64,000 nt of DNA from the NCBI GenBank assembly GCA_937136425.1, contig CAKZON010000068.1, positions 186,001 through 250,000 of the forward strand, given 5' to 3'. Source of the DNA: an uncultured Crocinitomix sp. GTDB taxonomy: Bacteria > Bacteroidota > Bacteroidia > Flavobacteriales_D > Crocinitomicaceae. Both the position numbers and the translations under genes were made by a program. Below are positions 44,366 through 53,181 of the stretch, one piece after another (position 1 is the first letter of the stretch; the number at the start of each line of letters is the position of its first letter). The notes under the pieces are model-generated. The model had not been told where the DNA came from and did no database searches. It saw only the letters and a list, made by a program, of their open reading frames with translations.

Positions 44366-46225
44366 TTATTTAGTTATTACCATTCTTTTCGTCACTTTTT
44401 CACCGCCAACGTTGAATGAGTAAAAATAAACCCCTTCAGCAAACTCGCTAGCATCCAGATCAATGGTATAAGTACCTGCCGATTGAATTCCGTTATTAAT
44501 TGTTTTCACAATTTTACCAGAAGCGTCAACAATCTCAACTGAAACCTCAGCTGCTGCATTTAGCTCGTAATTAATGACTGTTTGTGCCCCAAATGGATTC
44601 GGTAAATTTTGACCTATTGTAAAGTTTAAACCTTGCGCATTGTCTCCTAAATCTCCATGTGGAACCATTAAAGGACGAATCATAATTGCAGAAGGTTCTT
44701 GCAAAAAGAAAGGATCAGTTTCTCCTGATGTATAGCCTAATACGGTTTGTTCTTCCACTGACTGAGCCATTCTAAACTCAACTTCACTATCTCCTCCGTA
44801 ATGTCCTGCCAAAACGAGAATCGTTTGACCTGGAGATACTGCGATAGGATCTTCAATGTAAAGCGTAATTGGACCACCATTTTCTCCATCTGTAATTACA
44901 TGATCATCTGATTGATCTGCATATACAAATGCATCTCCTTCCCAAATCATGACTTGAACAAAAATTATTTGACCAACATTTGTTGCTGCATCTGATATCA
45001 CTACATCAACACAACCAATCTGGTCTTCACCAAAGATATCCATTACGTTACCGATTAACAATGGCATTGAGGTATTTGACGTTACATTACTAATACTAGA
45101 AGAGCTAAAACCATTATCTCTTGAATAGGCAAATTTTTGCTCTGAATTTGTAACGGTAAACTGGTCATATAATGAATCATTTCCTGTCTCTTCTTCGACT
45201 CCATCACTATCAAAATAGTATGTTACATCATAGTCTCCCTCTAAGGTTGGAGTAAATGTATCATTACAACTTACAGAGTCAGCATCTGCCACTGGTAAGT
45301 CAAATAAATCAGAAGTACCTGAATAACCTGCACCGCCAACTACATCAACATTAAGTTTGGCATTAACTTGCTCTAAACCAGCCATACTTTGTGTTTCGCC
45401 AATAAATGTAATATCTGTAAGTTGTGAAGGTGGAATCATGTAATACTCCATTCCATTTGTCATATATTGACCTAAACCAGAACGGTGATACGAAGCAGTA
45501 ATTTGCTGATCATGATCCCAAGCTTCTCGCACTAAAAGATCATCAACCATCCACGCATAACCAGCACCTACTCCATCTTCCAGGCTTGTTTCCAACCATC
45601 TAAACCTGATTTTCACGCTGGACTCTCCACTTGCAATATCAGTAATGTTAATCGTCACTTTTTCTTGAATTGTTGGTCCGTTTGTAGATTCCTCCGTATT
45701 CAATTCATAAGCGACAAACTCTCCTTCATCCCAAGTGGTAGCAGTAACTTCAACAATAGTTTGATCTCTGTTGAAAGCACGGTAAGCTTGTTCAAATTCC
45801 AAAATTACACCTGCAATTCCTGTGCAATTAATTGGAAATGCATATTCTAAATAAGCATCTTGCTCAGGCACTCCTGTAATATCATCCGTTAAAAACTGGA
45901 TTCCATCAAAAACGCCAAAGCCATTTGCCTCTGTTGTAGACGCCATATCACCTATAAAACCATCTAGTGCCGGAGGTTCTTCTGTTACAATTTGCCACTC
46001 TGGGTCGGTCCCAACTTTTGAGTAAATCAACCAATTTTCTGAGTCACTGAAATCGTCCATGACAATTGGAGATCCAGGATCTCTATGGTCTGAACGGAGG
46101 CCAATTTCTCGTGCAGTTTGGTTTTCCTTTTGGAATGGTAGATAAGCCTGCTCACTAGAGATTTGAGCATAGCTTCCTACTGTCGACAGGATTGCTCCTG
46201 CGACCATTAAGTAAGTCTTTTTCAT
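44366..46225 (-). CDS. T9SS type A secreted protein, paralogue B
   Basis: 619 residues with the same plan as the neighbour: signal peptide MKKTYLMVAGAILSTVGSYA, FPINCTGIAGVILEFEQAYR, AFNRDQTIVEV, YAWMVDDLLVREAWDHDQQI, and the type A sorting domain NLPNPFGAQTVINYELNAAA leading to KVTKRMVITK. Identity to the neighbour is spread along the whole length but clearly lower than in the sorting domain. Codon choice is less restricted (both AGA and CGT for Arg), so this copy is probably less expressed. It is a separate transcription unit ended by the terminator at 44269-44315. Function unknown. Confidence 0.87.
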   Translation of the reverse strand: MKKTYLMVAGAILSTVGSYAQISSEQAYLPFQKENQTAREIGLRSDHRDPGSPIVMDDFSDSENWLIYSKVGTDPEWQIVTEEPPALDGFIGDMASTTEANGFGVFDGIQFLTDDITGVPEQDAYLEYAFPINCTGIAGVILEFEQAYRAFNRDQTIVEVTATTWDEGEFVAYELNTEESTNGPTIQEKVTINITDIASGESSVKIRFRWLETSLEDGVGAGYAWMVDDLLVREAWDHDQQITASYHRSGLGQYMTNGMEYYMIPPSQLTDITFIGETQSMAGLEQVNAKLNVDVVGGAGYSGTSDLFDLPVADADSVSCNDTFTPTLEGDYDVTYYFDSDGVEEETGNDSLYDQFTVTNSEQKFAYSRDNGFSSSSISNVTSNTSMPLLIGNVMDIFGEDQIGCVDVVISDAATNVGQIIFVQVMIWEGDAFVYADQSDDHVITDGENGGPITLYIEDPIAVSPGQTILVLAGHYGGDSEVEFRMAQSVEEQTVLGYTSGETDPFFLQEPSAIMIRPLMVPHGDLGDNAQGLNFTIGQNLPNPFGAQTVINYELNAAAEVSVEIVDASGKIVKTINNGIQSAGTYTIDLDASEFAEGVYFYSFNVGGEKVTKRMVITK

Positions 46226-46395
46226 TTGTTAGATTTTTAGATTTCAATAATGTTCACGGAGAGGAAACCTAAAAGGTGAGTTCAGCTAGGCTGTCATTTA
46301 TTAAACTGTAGTAGTTATTGATTAAACGCGAGCAACGCCCCGAAAATAGATTAACAATCTGAAAAACAAACAGATATCAAATGTATTGGGTTGAA

Positions 46396-47196
46396 TCAAA
46401 TTAAAATTGACGAATTATCTGCATCCAAATATGCAGGAAAAGCAGTCTTAATTGATTCCATTACGCTCTTTTTTAAGGTGACAACTTTAAAAGATTGAGT
46501 GCTTGCAGGAAATTCTGTATCAATATTTCCCCAAGGATCAACAAGCATTGAATCCCCTGAATAAGTAATTCCATTACCATCTTCTCCAACCCTGTTGAGT
46601 CCAATTGCATATGCTTGGTTCTCTATAGCCCTTGCTTGAATCAGGTTTTTCCATATAAAGGCTCTTTTCTCTGGCCAATTAGCGACATAAATTACCGCCT
46701 CATACTCTTTATGGTCATCTACATATCGGTTTCTTGAAAAAACAGGAAAACGTAAATCATAACAAACCTGTAACAGAATAGGCCACCCCTTTATGGTGTG
46801 AATAACGCGTTTTTGACCTGAAGAAAAATGTTGATGTTCATTTGCCATTCTAAAAAGATGGCGCTTGTCATAAGTAGCTTCTATTCCATTTTTTGAAACA
46901 ATAACAAAGCGATTATAGAATTTCTCATTTTCAGAAATGATTAAACTTCCTCCAATTTGACAATTAAGTTTACCTGCCCAATCCTTTAACCAACCTATTG
47001 TATCACCACTCATTTCTTCAGCCATTTGCATCACATTCATGGAAAAACTTGTGTTGAACATTTCAGGCAAAAGCACTAAATCAACTGATCCAGACTCAAT
47101 TTTAGACAAAAACTCTGATTCAAAATGTGCAAGATTTGCTTTCTTATTTTCCCAAAATTGTTGGGTTTGTATCAATCCAATTTTTAAATCTTGCAT
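46396..47196 (-). CDS. Nitrilase-family omega-amidase
   Basis: 266 residues, cytoplasmic. The nitrilase catalytic triad is complete: Glu45 in LPEMFNTSF, Lys111 in YDKRHLF, Cys145 in QVCYDLRFP. The family, like E. coli YafV and mammalian Nit2, hydrolyses alpha-ketoglutaramate to 2-oxoglutarate and ammonia. It overlaps the transaminase by 13 bp (47184-47196). That neighbour uses glutamine or methionine keto acids, so the pair should run the glutaminase II pathway, in which the amidase removes the amide product and pulls the transamination forward. The start is the ATG at 47196, in family register. Confidence 0.9.
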   Translation of the reverse strand: MQDLKIGLIQTQQFWENKKANLAHFESEFLSKIESGSVDLVLLPEMFNTSFSMNVMQMAEEMSGDTIGWLKDWAGKLNCQIGGSLIISENEKFYNRFVIVSKNGIEATYDKRHLFRMANEHQHFSSGQKRVIHTIKGWPILLQVCYDLRFPVFSRNRYVDDHKEYEAVIYVANWPEKRAFIWKNLIQARAIENQAYAIGLNRVGEDGNGITYSGDSMLVDPWGNIDTEFPASTQSFKVVTLKKSVMESIKTAFPAYLDADNSSILI

Positions 47197-48323
47197 AATA
47201 ATTGAGCTGCATTAATCAACGTTTCATCTTGTTTGGCAAAACAAATCCGAATCACTTTATGATCTGTTTGATCTTCATAAAAAACAGAAACTGGAATTGC
47301 TGCAACGCCGTGCTTTATAGTTAGTTCTTTTGCAAATTCAACATCCGACAAAGTGGATATTTCACTATAGTCCAACAAACAAAAATATGTTCCCGAACAC
47401 TGCAGCGGCTTAAATCGTGATTCTTGAATTGCCTCTAAAAATAATTCCTTTTTTTTATGATACATGGGCATTACCTCTCTCCAAAATTCACCCGCATTTA
47501 AATATTTAGAAACCGCATATTGCATGGTATTGTTTGCACAAAAAACTAAATATTGATGAACTTTTCGAAATTCTATAGTAAAAGCTTCCGGAGCAATACA
47601 ATATCCCAATTTCCAACCCGTAACATGCATTGTTTTACCAAAACTATATGTTACGAAGCTGCGCTCACGCAAAATTGCAGATTTCAACACTGACTGATGA
47701 TCGTCATTATATTGAATATGCTCATACACCTCATCACTTAAAACCATTAATTGCGGATGCTCTTGCACCAACAACTCTAACGCAACAATATCTTTTTTTG
47801 TCCAAACGGAACCACAAGGGTTATGCGGATTATTAGTAATAATTAATTTGGTTTTAGAATTTACTTTTTGACGGACCTCATCCCAATCAATGTGATAAGT
47901 TGGATGAACTAACTTTAAATGAACTGGTACGCCTTTATTAACACGTATGGTTGGATCATAGCAATCATAAGCCGGATCAAACAAAATAACCTCGTCTCCC
48001 TCGTTTATAATAGCTGTGATGGCGGTATAAATAGCTTGTGTTGCTCCCGCCGCAACAGTAATTTCAGTAACCGGGTCAACCTTTACACCATGCTGTTGCT
48101 CAATTTTGCTACTAATCGCTTCTCTCAAATCTAACCGACCAGGCATTGGCGCATATTGCACTTGATTATTATCTAGCGCCTGAGTAACAAATGATTTTAA
48201 GCGATTGTCTATCGGGAAGTCTGGAAAACCTTGTGATAAATTAACCGCGCCATGCTCATTTGCAAGCGCCGACATTACTGAAAAAATAGTTGTTCCTACT
48301 TCTGGAAGTTTCGAGTTTATCAT
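47184..48323 (-). CDS. PLP-dependent aminotransferase (methionine/glutamine transaminase K type, YbdL-like)
   Basis: 379 residues, class I/II aminotransferase. Features: NLSQGFPDFP near the N-terminus (substrate-binding GFPDF motif of kynurenine/methionine aminotransferases), NNPHNPCG, LSDEVYEHIQYND, and the PLP lysine Lys230 in YSFGKTMHVTGWKLGY. The product of glutamine transamination is the substrate of the omega-amidase encoded next, which overlaps by 13 bp. The role in methionine salvage (KMTB to Met) is inferred from YbdL and YafV of E. coli. Confidence 0.9.
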   Translation of the reverse strand: MINSKLPEVGTTIFSVMSALANEHGAVNLSQGFPDFPIDNRLKSFVTQALDNNQVQYAPMPGRLDLREAISSKIEQQHGVKVDPVTEITVAAGATQAIYTAITAIINEGDEVILFDPAYDCYDPTIRVNKGVPVHLKLVHPTYHIDWDEVRQKVNSKTKLIITNNPHNPCGSVWTKKDIVALELLVQEHPQLMVLSDEVYEHIQYNDDHQSVLKSAILRERSFVTYSFGKTMHVTGWKLGYCIAPEAFTIEFRKVHQYLVFCANNTMQYAVSKYLNAGEFWREVMPMYHKKKELFLEAIQESRFKPLQCSGTYFCLLDYSEISTLSDVEFAKELTIKHGVAAIPVSVFYEDQTDHKVIRICFAKQDETLINAAQLLCKI

Positions 48324-48338
48324 GCTTTTGTCGTTCCT

Positions 48339-48373
48339 TTTAGTACTTGGTATCTCGTATTTGGTACTTAGTA
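48339..48373. repeat. Five tandem heptamers
   Basis: Plus-strand units TTTAGTA, CTTGGTA, TCTCGTA, TTTGGTA, CTTAGTA follow each other without gaps (minus-strand consensus TACYAAR). They lie 16 bp upstream of the transaminase start. A further similar unit TCTGGTA occurs at 48383-48389. This is a degenerate short tandem repeat, not a CRISPR. Confidence 0.72.
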
Positions 48374-48407
48374 TTTCTTTTGTCTGGTATTCAAATAAAC
48401 TGCGTGG

Positions 48408-49985
48408 CTATCTTTTCATTCCAAGAATACCGAATAAACCGCGCGTTAATTCTTTTATTAATGTATCTCCAATACTATCACTTTGGCGAGTAGAACTTGT
48501 TGTGCGACGTGTCGATTTTTTACGTGTTGTTTTTCGTGTTTTCGGAGCAGATTTTCTGAGTTTATTTTCCGTTATTTTACGTTCCTTCTCTTCTTGTGCT
48601 TTAATCTGTTCTCTGCGTTCTTTCTCTTTTGCCTTGTTCATTTTTTCTGACAAAATTTCGTAGGCACTTCGGCGATCAATCTCCTTATTATATTTTTCTG
48701 TCAAAGTTGAATAATCAACAATTTCATCAATTTCAACTGGTGTTAAAATATCCATTCGAGTAGCAGGGCCACGCATTAAAGTAGCTGCAAGTGGTGTAGG
48801 AATTCCTTTTTCGTTTAATCCCGTAATTAAAGCTTCACCAATACCTAAAGCAGTTATGATTTCGTCCGTTTCATAATAATCCGACAAGGGATAATTTTCT
48901 GCTGTGCTTTTAATCGCTTTTCTATCTTTTGCGGTAAATGCACGCAAGGCGTGTTGAATTTTTAATCCCAATTGACTTAACACCACATCAGGAATATCTG
49001 TTGGTAATTGTGTGCAAAAATAGATTCCAACTCCTTTTGATCGAATTAATTTAATAATGACCTCAATTTGATCTAGCAATTCATCTGTAGCTTGATCAAA
49101 AACTAAATGTGCCTCATCAATAAATAGACATAGTTTAGGTTTATCATCATCTCCAGATTCAGGAAGTGTCTCATATAACTCTGCCAATAAGCTCAACATA
49201 AAGGTTGAAAACAATTTGGGCTTACTTTGAATATCGGTTAATCTTAAAATTGATATTTGACCGATTCCGCGGCTATTTGTAAAAAGCAAATCAGACACAT
49301 CAAACGAACGCTCTCCAAAAAACAATTCGCCACCTTGTTGCTCCAACTCAATAATTTTACGCATAATTGTATTCACCGAAGCCGAGGAAACTTGACCGTA
49401 CTCTTCCTTAATCTCTTCTTTTCCGTCGCCAATCATAAATTGCAGACTCTTTCTCAAATCCTTTAAATCGAGTAAGGGTAAATCATTATCATCACAATAC
49501 TTAAACAGAATGGCTAAAATTCCAGTTTGGGTTTCATTTAATCCAAATATTTTAGCTAAAAGTGTTGAACCAAATTCAGAAACGGTAGCTTTCATTCTCG
49601 TTCCTTTTCCTTCTGAAATGGAAAAAAGCTCAACAAGAAGCTGATGGGCTTTGTATGGAATTCCCATTGCAGCAGCTCTTTTTTCAATGTGCTTATTCGT
49701 TTCTCCAGGTTTTCCTAAACCACTTAAATCTCCTTTTAAATCCATCAATAAAGATGGTATTCCTTTTAAAGACATTTCCTCTGCCAAAACTTGTAGTGAT
49801 TTCGTTTTACCCGTTCCAGTAGCCCCTGCAATTAATCCGTGACGATTTAATGTGCTTAAAGGAATTTTAACATTTGCATCTCCAATAGGTTCTCCATCAA
49901 GCATGGCTGATCCAAGAGTTATATATTCTCCCTCAAATGCATATCCTTCATTAATGTGGTCTCTAAAATCTTCTGTTTTACTCAT
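48408..49985 (-). CDS. HerA-like ATPase, DUF853 (YjgR) family
   Basis: 525 residues. AAA+ FtsK/HerA-type ATPase: N-terminal ITLGSAMLDGEPIGDANVKI, Walker A GATGTGKT (about residue 55), LKGDLSGLG, Walker B LCLFIDEAHLVFDQ, the sensor region FCTQLPTDIPDVVLSQLGLK, and GLNEKGIPTPLAATLMRGP. The C-terminal 80 residues are very basic (KTRKTTRKKSTRRTTS) and could bind DNA. YjgR-type proteins are soluble; their biological role is unclear. A TATTTTTG -7 element (50049-50056) lies about 60 nt before the ATG. Confidence 0.9.
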   Translation of the reverse strand: MSKTEDFRDHINEGYAFEGEYITLGSAMLDGEPIGDANVKIPLSTLNRHGLIAGATGTGKTKSLQVLAEEMSLKGIPSLLMDLKGDLSGLGKPGETNKHIEKRAAAMGIPYKAHQLLVELFSISEGKGTRMKATVSEFGSTLLAKIFGLNETQTGILAILFKYCDDNDLPLLDLKDLRKSLQFMIGDGKEEIKEEYGQVSSASVNTIMRKIIELEQQGGELFFGERSFDVSDLLFTNSRGIGQISILRLTDIQSKPKLFSTFMLSLLAELYETLPESGDDDKPKLCLFIDEAHLVFDQATDELLDQIEVIIKLIRSKGVGIYFCTQLPTDIPDVVLSQLGLKIQHALRAFTAKDRKAIKSTAENYPLSDYYETDEIITALGIGEALITGLNEKGIPTPLAATLMRGPATRMDILTPVEIDEIVDYSTLTEKYNKEIDRRSAYEILSEKMNKAKEKERREQIKAQEEKERKITENKLRKSAPKTRKTTRKKSTRRTTSSTRQSDSIGDTLIKELTRGLFGILGMKR

Positions 49986-50048
49986 TCTTTCATTTTTTTA
50001 TCATCCGAGGAGGCATTTGTAACTAGTGAAAATACAGGATGATCTGAA

Positions 50049-50056
50049 CAAAAATA
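50049..50056 (-). promoter_or_regulatory. -7 element of the HerA-like ATPase gene
   Basis: Minus strand reads TATTTTTG, an exact consensus match, in the divergent gap between the ATPase and the suf operon. Confidence 0.5.
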
Positions 50057-50131
50057 ACCAAAATTTTCGCTCATATTTGAATACTATTTAGATCAATTCT
50101 AAATAATGGTTGTAAATCAGAACAATCTCAC

Positions 50132-50139
50132 TAAATTTG
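50132..50139 (+). promoter_or_regulatory. -7 element of the suf operon
   Basis: TAAATTTG, exact match. It overlaps the in-frame TTG at 50137, so translation of SufS cannot start there; the ATG at 50152 is 12 nt downstream and gives a very short leader. Confidence 0.6.
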
Positions 50140-50151
50140 CAAAAAACGCAC

Positions 50152-51369
50152 ATGTCATTTGATGTAACTAATATTAGAAAGCAGTTTCCAATTCTTCAAA
50201 CGAAAATTGGGAAATATCCATTAATCTATTTTGATAATGGAGCAACATCACAGAAACCTCAAATTGTGATTGATTACATCAATACGTACTACGAAACGGA
50301 AAATGCAAATATTCACCGTGGAGTGCATCATTTAAGCCAAGTTTCTACTGAAAACTATGAAGAAGCTAGAAAAACGATTCAGGCTTATATTAATGCTAAA
50401 AAAGATTACGAGGTTATTTTTACGCAAGGAACAACTGATGGAATCAATTTAGTGGCAAGCAGTTTTGGTAAATTACTGAAAGCAGGAGACGAAATTTTAA
50501 TTTCGCAAATGGAGCACCACTCAAATATTGTTCCTTGGCAAATGCTTGCTGAAGAGCGTGAATTAGTTCTCAAGTACATTCCAATGAATGCTGCTGGTGA
50601 ACTTGTCATGAGTGAACTTGATACTTTGCTTACTGAAAAAACCAAACTAGTTTCTGTTACACATATTTCAAATGCGCTAGGCACAATTAACCCTATTGCT
50701 GAAATTATTGAAGCAGCGCATAAAGTTGGAGCAAAGGTATTAATTGATGGCGCACAGTCTTTACAACACATGCAAATTGATGTGCAGGATTTAGATTGTG
50801 ACTTCCTAGTTTTTTCTGGTCATAAGGTATTTGGTCCAACTGGTGTTGGAGTGCTATATGGAAAAGAAGAATTATTGAATGAAATGCCACCCTACCGTGG
50901 TGGTGGCGACATGATAAAAACGGTAACATTAGAAAAAACAACATATAACGGGTTGCCGCATAAGTTTGAAGCCGGAACACCAAACATTATTGGTGGAATT
51001 GCTTTTGGAAAAGCCATTGAATGGTTAGCAGGGCAAGATTTGGAAGCCATCAAACAACATGAAGATGAATTGTTGGCGTATGCTACCGAAAAACTGGATG
51101 AGATTGAAGGAATGCAATTTTATGGAACAGCTAAAGAAAAGGGAAGTACAATTTCATTTTTAATTGAAGGCACACATCCTTATGACGTAGGAACGCTATT
51201 GAATCAACAAGGAGTGGCAGTGCGAACAGGACACCATTGTACTCAACCAATTATGGATTTTTACAATATTCCTGGAACAATTCGCGCGTCTTTCAGTTTT
51301 TATAATACAAAAGAAGAGATTGACCAATTTATAATTGCTTTGAAAAAAGCAGTAACCATGCTAAGCTAA
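50152..51369 (+). CDS. sufS: Cysteine desulfurase SufS
   Basis: 405 residues from the ATG at 50152. PLP enzyme that removes sulfur from cysteine and passes it as persulfide to SufE for Fe-S cluster assembly. Class II features: YFDNGATSQKP, TQGTTDGINLVA, MEHHSNIVPWQ, the PLP lysine Lys225 in FSGHKVFGPTG, and the persulfide cysteine Cys363 in VAVRTGHHCTQP. First gene of a compact operon with sufE (1-bp gap) and sufT. The operon lacks sufBCD, which must lie elsewhere. Confidence 0.95.
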   Translation: MSFDVTNIRKQFPILQTKIGKYPLIYFDNGATSQKPQIVIDYINTYYETENANIHRGVHHLSQVSTENYEEARKTIQAYINAKKDYEVIFTQGTTDGINLVASSFGKLLKAGDEILISQMEHHSNIVPWQMLAEERELVLKYIPMNAAGELVMSELDTLLTEKTKLVSVTHISNALGTINPIAEIIEAAHKVGAKVLIDGAQSLQHMQIDVQDLDCDFLVFSGHKVFGPTGVGVLYGKEELLNEMPPYRGGGDMIKTVTLEKTTYNGLPHKFEAGTPNIIGGIAFGKAIEWLAGQDLEAIKQHEDELLAYATEKLDEIEGMQFYGTAKEKGSTISFLIEGTHPYDVGTLLNQQGVAVRTGHHCTQPIMDFYNIPGTIRASFSFYNTKEEIDQFIIALKKAVTMLS

Positions 51370-51370
51370 T

Positions 51371-51787
51371 ATGAGCATAATAGATAAGGAAAATGAATTA
51401 GTAGAGAGCTTTGCCATTTATGATGATTGGATGGAGAAGTACGAATATATTATTGAATTGGGAAAAGACTTACCCATAATTGATTCAACCAATAAAACGG
51501 ATGAAAACATTATTAAAGGATGTCAATCAACAGTTTGGTTACATGCAGAAAAAAAAGACGATAAAGTTGTTTTTACTGCAGATGCAGATGCAATAATTGC
51601 GAAAGGAATTATTGCCATTTTGGTAGATGTTTTATCTAACGAAACACCTGATACGATAATTGATGCAAAACTTGATTTTATTAAAGAGATTGGTTTGCAA
51701 GAACACCTATCTCCAACGCGGAGTAATGGCCTAGTAGCCATGGTAAAACAAATGAAAATGTATGCTTTAGCATTAAAAATGAAGTAA
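51371..51787 (+). CDS. sufE: SufE sulfur acceptor
   Basis: 138 residues. Accepts sulfane sulfur from SufS on Cys51 in IIKGCQSTVWLH, which lies in the family loop, and hands it to the SufBCD scaffold. Other family signs: WMEKYEYIIELGKDLP, ADADAIIAKGIIAILV and SPTRSNGLVAMVKQMK. One base separates it from sufS, and its stop shares a base with the start of the sufT gene. Confidence 0.94.
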   Translation: MSIIDKENELVESFAIYDDWMEKYEYIIELGKDLPIIDSTNKTDENIIKGCQSTVWLHAEKKDDKVVFTADADAIIAKGIIAILVDVLSNETPDTIIDAKLDFIKEIGLQEHLSPTRSNGLVAMVKQMKMYALALKMK

Positions 51788-52131
51788 TGATAGTTTCAAA
51801 AGAAGGAAGTATGGATAAGGCGGCAATTAAGAACATGGAAGAAAATATTATTGCGGCATTAAAGGAAATTTATGATCCTGAAATTCCAGTAGATATTTTT
51901 GAGTTAGGATTAATTTACGAAGTCAAAATTAAAGCGGACGGTTTTGTTGATATTGACATGACATTAACCTCCCCTAACTGCCCCGTTGCAGAAAGTCTAC
52001 CTGTAGATGTTAAGAATAAGGTTGAAACCGTTTTAGGCGTGTCTGAAGCGAAAGTAAATATTGTATTTGATCCGCCATGGGACAAAGACATGATGAGTGA
52101 AGAAGCTCAGCTTGAATTAGGATTTCTGTAG
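51787..52131 (+). CDS. sufT: SufT-type DUF59 (MIP18 family) protein
   Basis: 114 residues, Fe-S cluster maturation factor of the DUF59 family. Features: ALKEIYDPEIPVDIFELGLI, DIDMTLTSPNCPVAESLP with conserved Cys65, and the end VFDPPWDKDMMSEEAQLELG. It helps place Fe-S clusters into target proteins under iron limitation. The start shares one base with the sufE stop (TAATGA). It could also be named PaaD-like; the operon context supports SufT. Confidence 0.9.
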   Translation: MIVSKEGSMDKAAIKNMEENIIAALKEIYDPEIPVDIFELGLIYEVKIKADGFVDIDMTLTSPNCPVAESLPVDVKNKVETVLGVSEAKVNIVFDPPWDKDMMSEEAQLELGFL

Positions 52132-52150
52132 GACAGAAAATTTAATTGAG

Positions 52151-52978
52151 TTAATCTCTCAAGATTAAAAGGGGGGTGTCACAATAAAAAGTCATGCTTT
52201 TTGTCAAACTACGGTGAAATAGATTTTTCCAAAAACCTCTGTCTCGTTTAATCATTGCAATTAAATCAACCTGATTGCGCTCAGCAAACTGTGTTAATAA
52301 ATCTTCTTTATACTCGCCGTATAACGTGTGATAAGTGTGCGGCGTTTTCTTTAAATAATGATCAACCACAAATTGCTCTGCTGAATCTTCGCCCAACACC
52401 TCTTCTTCACCAATAGGCACATTAACTACCATTACATTTCCTTGGTGTTGCTCTGCAATATCATTCAACAATTGAATTTCCTCCATACTATCTACTCCTT
52501 GACTGTCAACCGCCAACATTAAACTTTTGGGGATACTCAACTTTGCTGAATTAGGCACGCAAATAACTGGTGATTTAACATGACTTATAACATGTGAGGT
52601 CATAGTTCCTAAAAACATTTCACCTAAACCACCTGCGCCTTTCGTGCCCATAATAACAACACAGTCTTTTCCACTTTCCTCTTCAATTTTGCTGATAGCA
52701 TCAACCACTGACGAAAACTTTGAAACTGTTTGGAAGCTAGAACCATCATTATGGTCTAATTCTTTAAACCTTTTAAGCACAGCGCCTAGTCCATTTTCAG
52801 AATCTTCTTTTAACGGTTCTATATTGGGCATGGCACCAGCCTCAGCATAACTATATGGCACAGAAAACGTGTTAAGCAAAGTAAATTTACACGGCACATT
52901 ATGAAACAACTGTGCAGCATAGCTCATTGCTCTCCATGCATTGTCAGAAAAATCAGTTGGCAAAATAACACTTTTCAT
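52151..52978 (-). CDS. Universal stress protein, two UspA domains
   Basis: 275 residues, tandem Usp domains (about 1-145 and 150-275). Domain 1 begins MKSVILPTDFSDNAWRAMSY and has the nucleotide-binding GTKGAGGLGEMFLGTMTSHV. Domain 2 (LMLAVDSQGVDS, with DRGFWKNLFHRSLTKSMTFY) lacks the full glycine loop. Such double-Usp proteins occur widely in Bacteroidota; a similar one occurs in the sulfur island at 61265. Convergent with the suf operon. Confidence 0.86.
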   Translation of the reverse strand: MKSVILPTDFSDNAWRAMSYAAQLFHNVPCKFTLLNTFSVPYSYAEAGAMPNIEPLKEDSENGLGAVLKRFKELDHNDGSSFQTVSKFSSVVDAISKIEEESGKDCVVIMGTKGAGGLGEMFLGTMTSHVISHVKSPVICVPNSAKLSIPKSLMLAVDSQGVDSMEEIQLLNDIAEQHQGNVMVVNVPIGEEEVLGEDSAEQFVVDHYLKKTPHTYHTLYGEYKEDLLTQFAERNQVDLIAMIKRDRGFWKNLFHRSLTKSMTFYCDTPLLILRD

Positions 52979-53181
52979 TACTCAAAAATTTTAGTTAAAC
53001 GGAGACCATTCTCCAATACTAAATTTATTGAATAAAGCCACCAAATAAAACGACTAATGTCAAACTATAAAATGATATCAATCAGTCCGCAGCCAACCTG
53101 ACAAAAATCAAGCATTACACTAAGATATGTCGCCTTTTAAGGGGGTTAAAACAGCTATTTTTAGTAGTATAAAACAAGGTT

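Noticed and set aside
48339..48389. CRISPR array
   Set aside because: Units are 7 bp with no spacers and no cas genes nearby; it is a short tandem repeat.
50406..50983. Long minus-strand frames inside sufS
   Set aside because: They are antisense to a gene with complete catalytic motifs and have no family resemblance. The same holds for the antisense frames inside the dual immunophilin and the macroglobulin genes.
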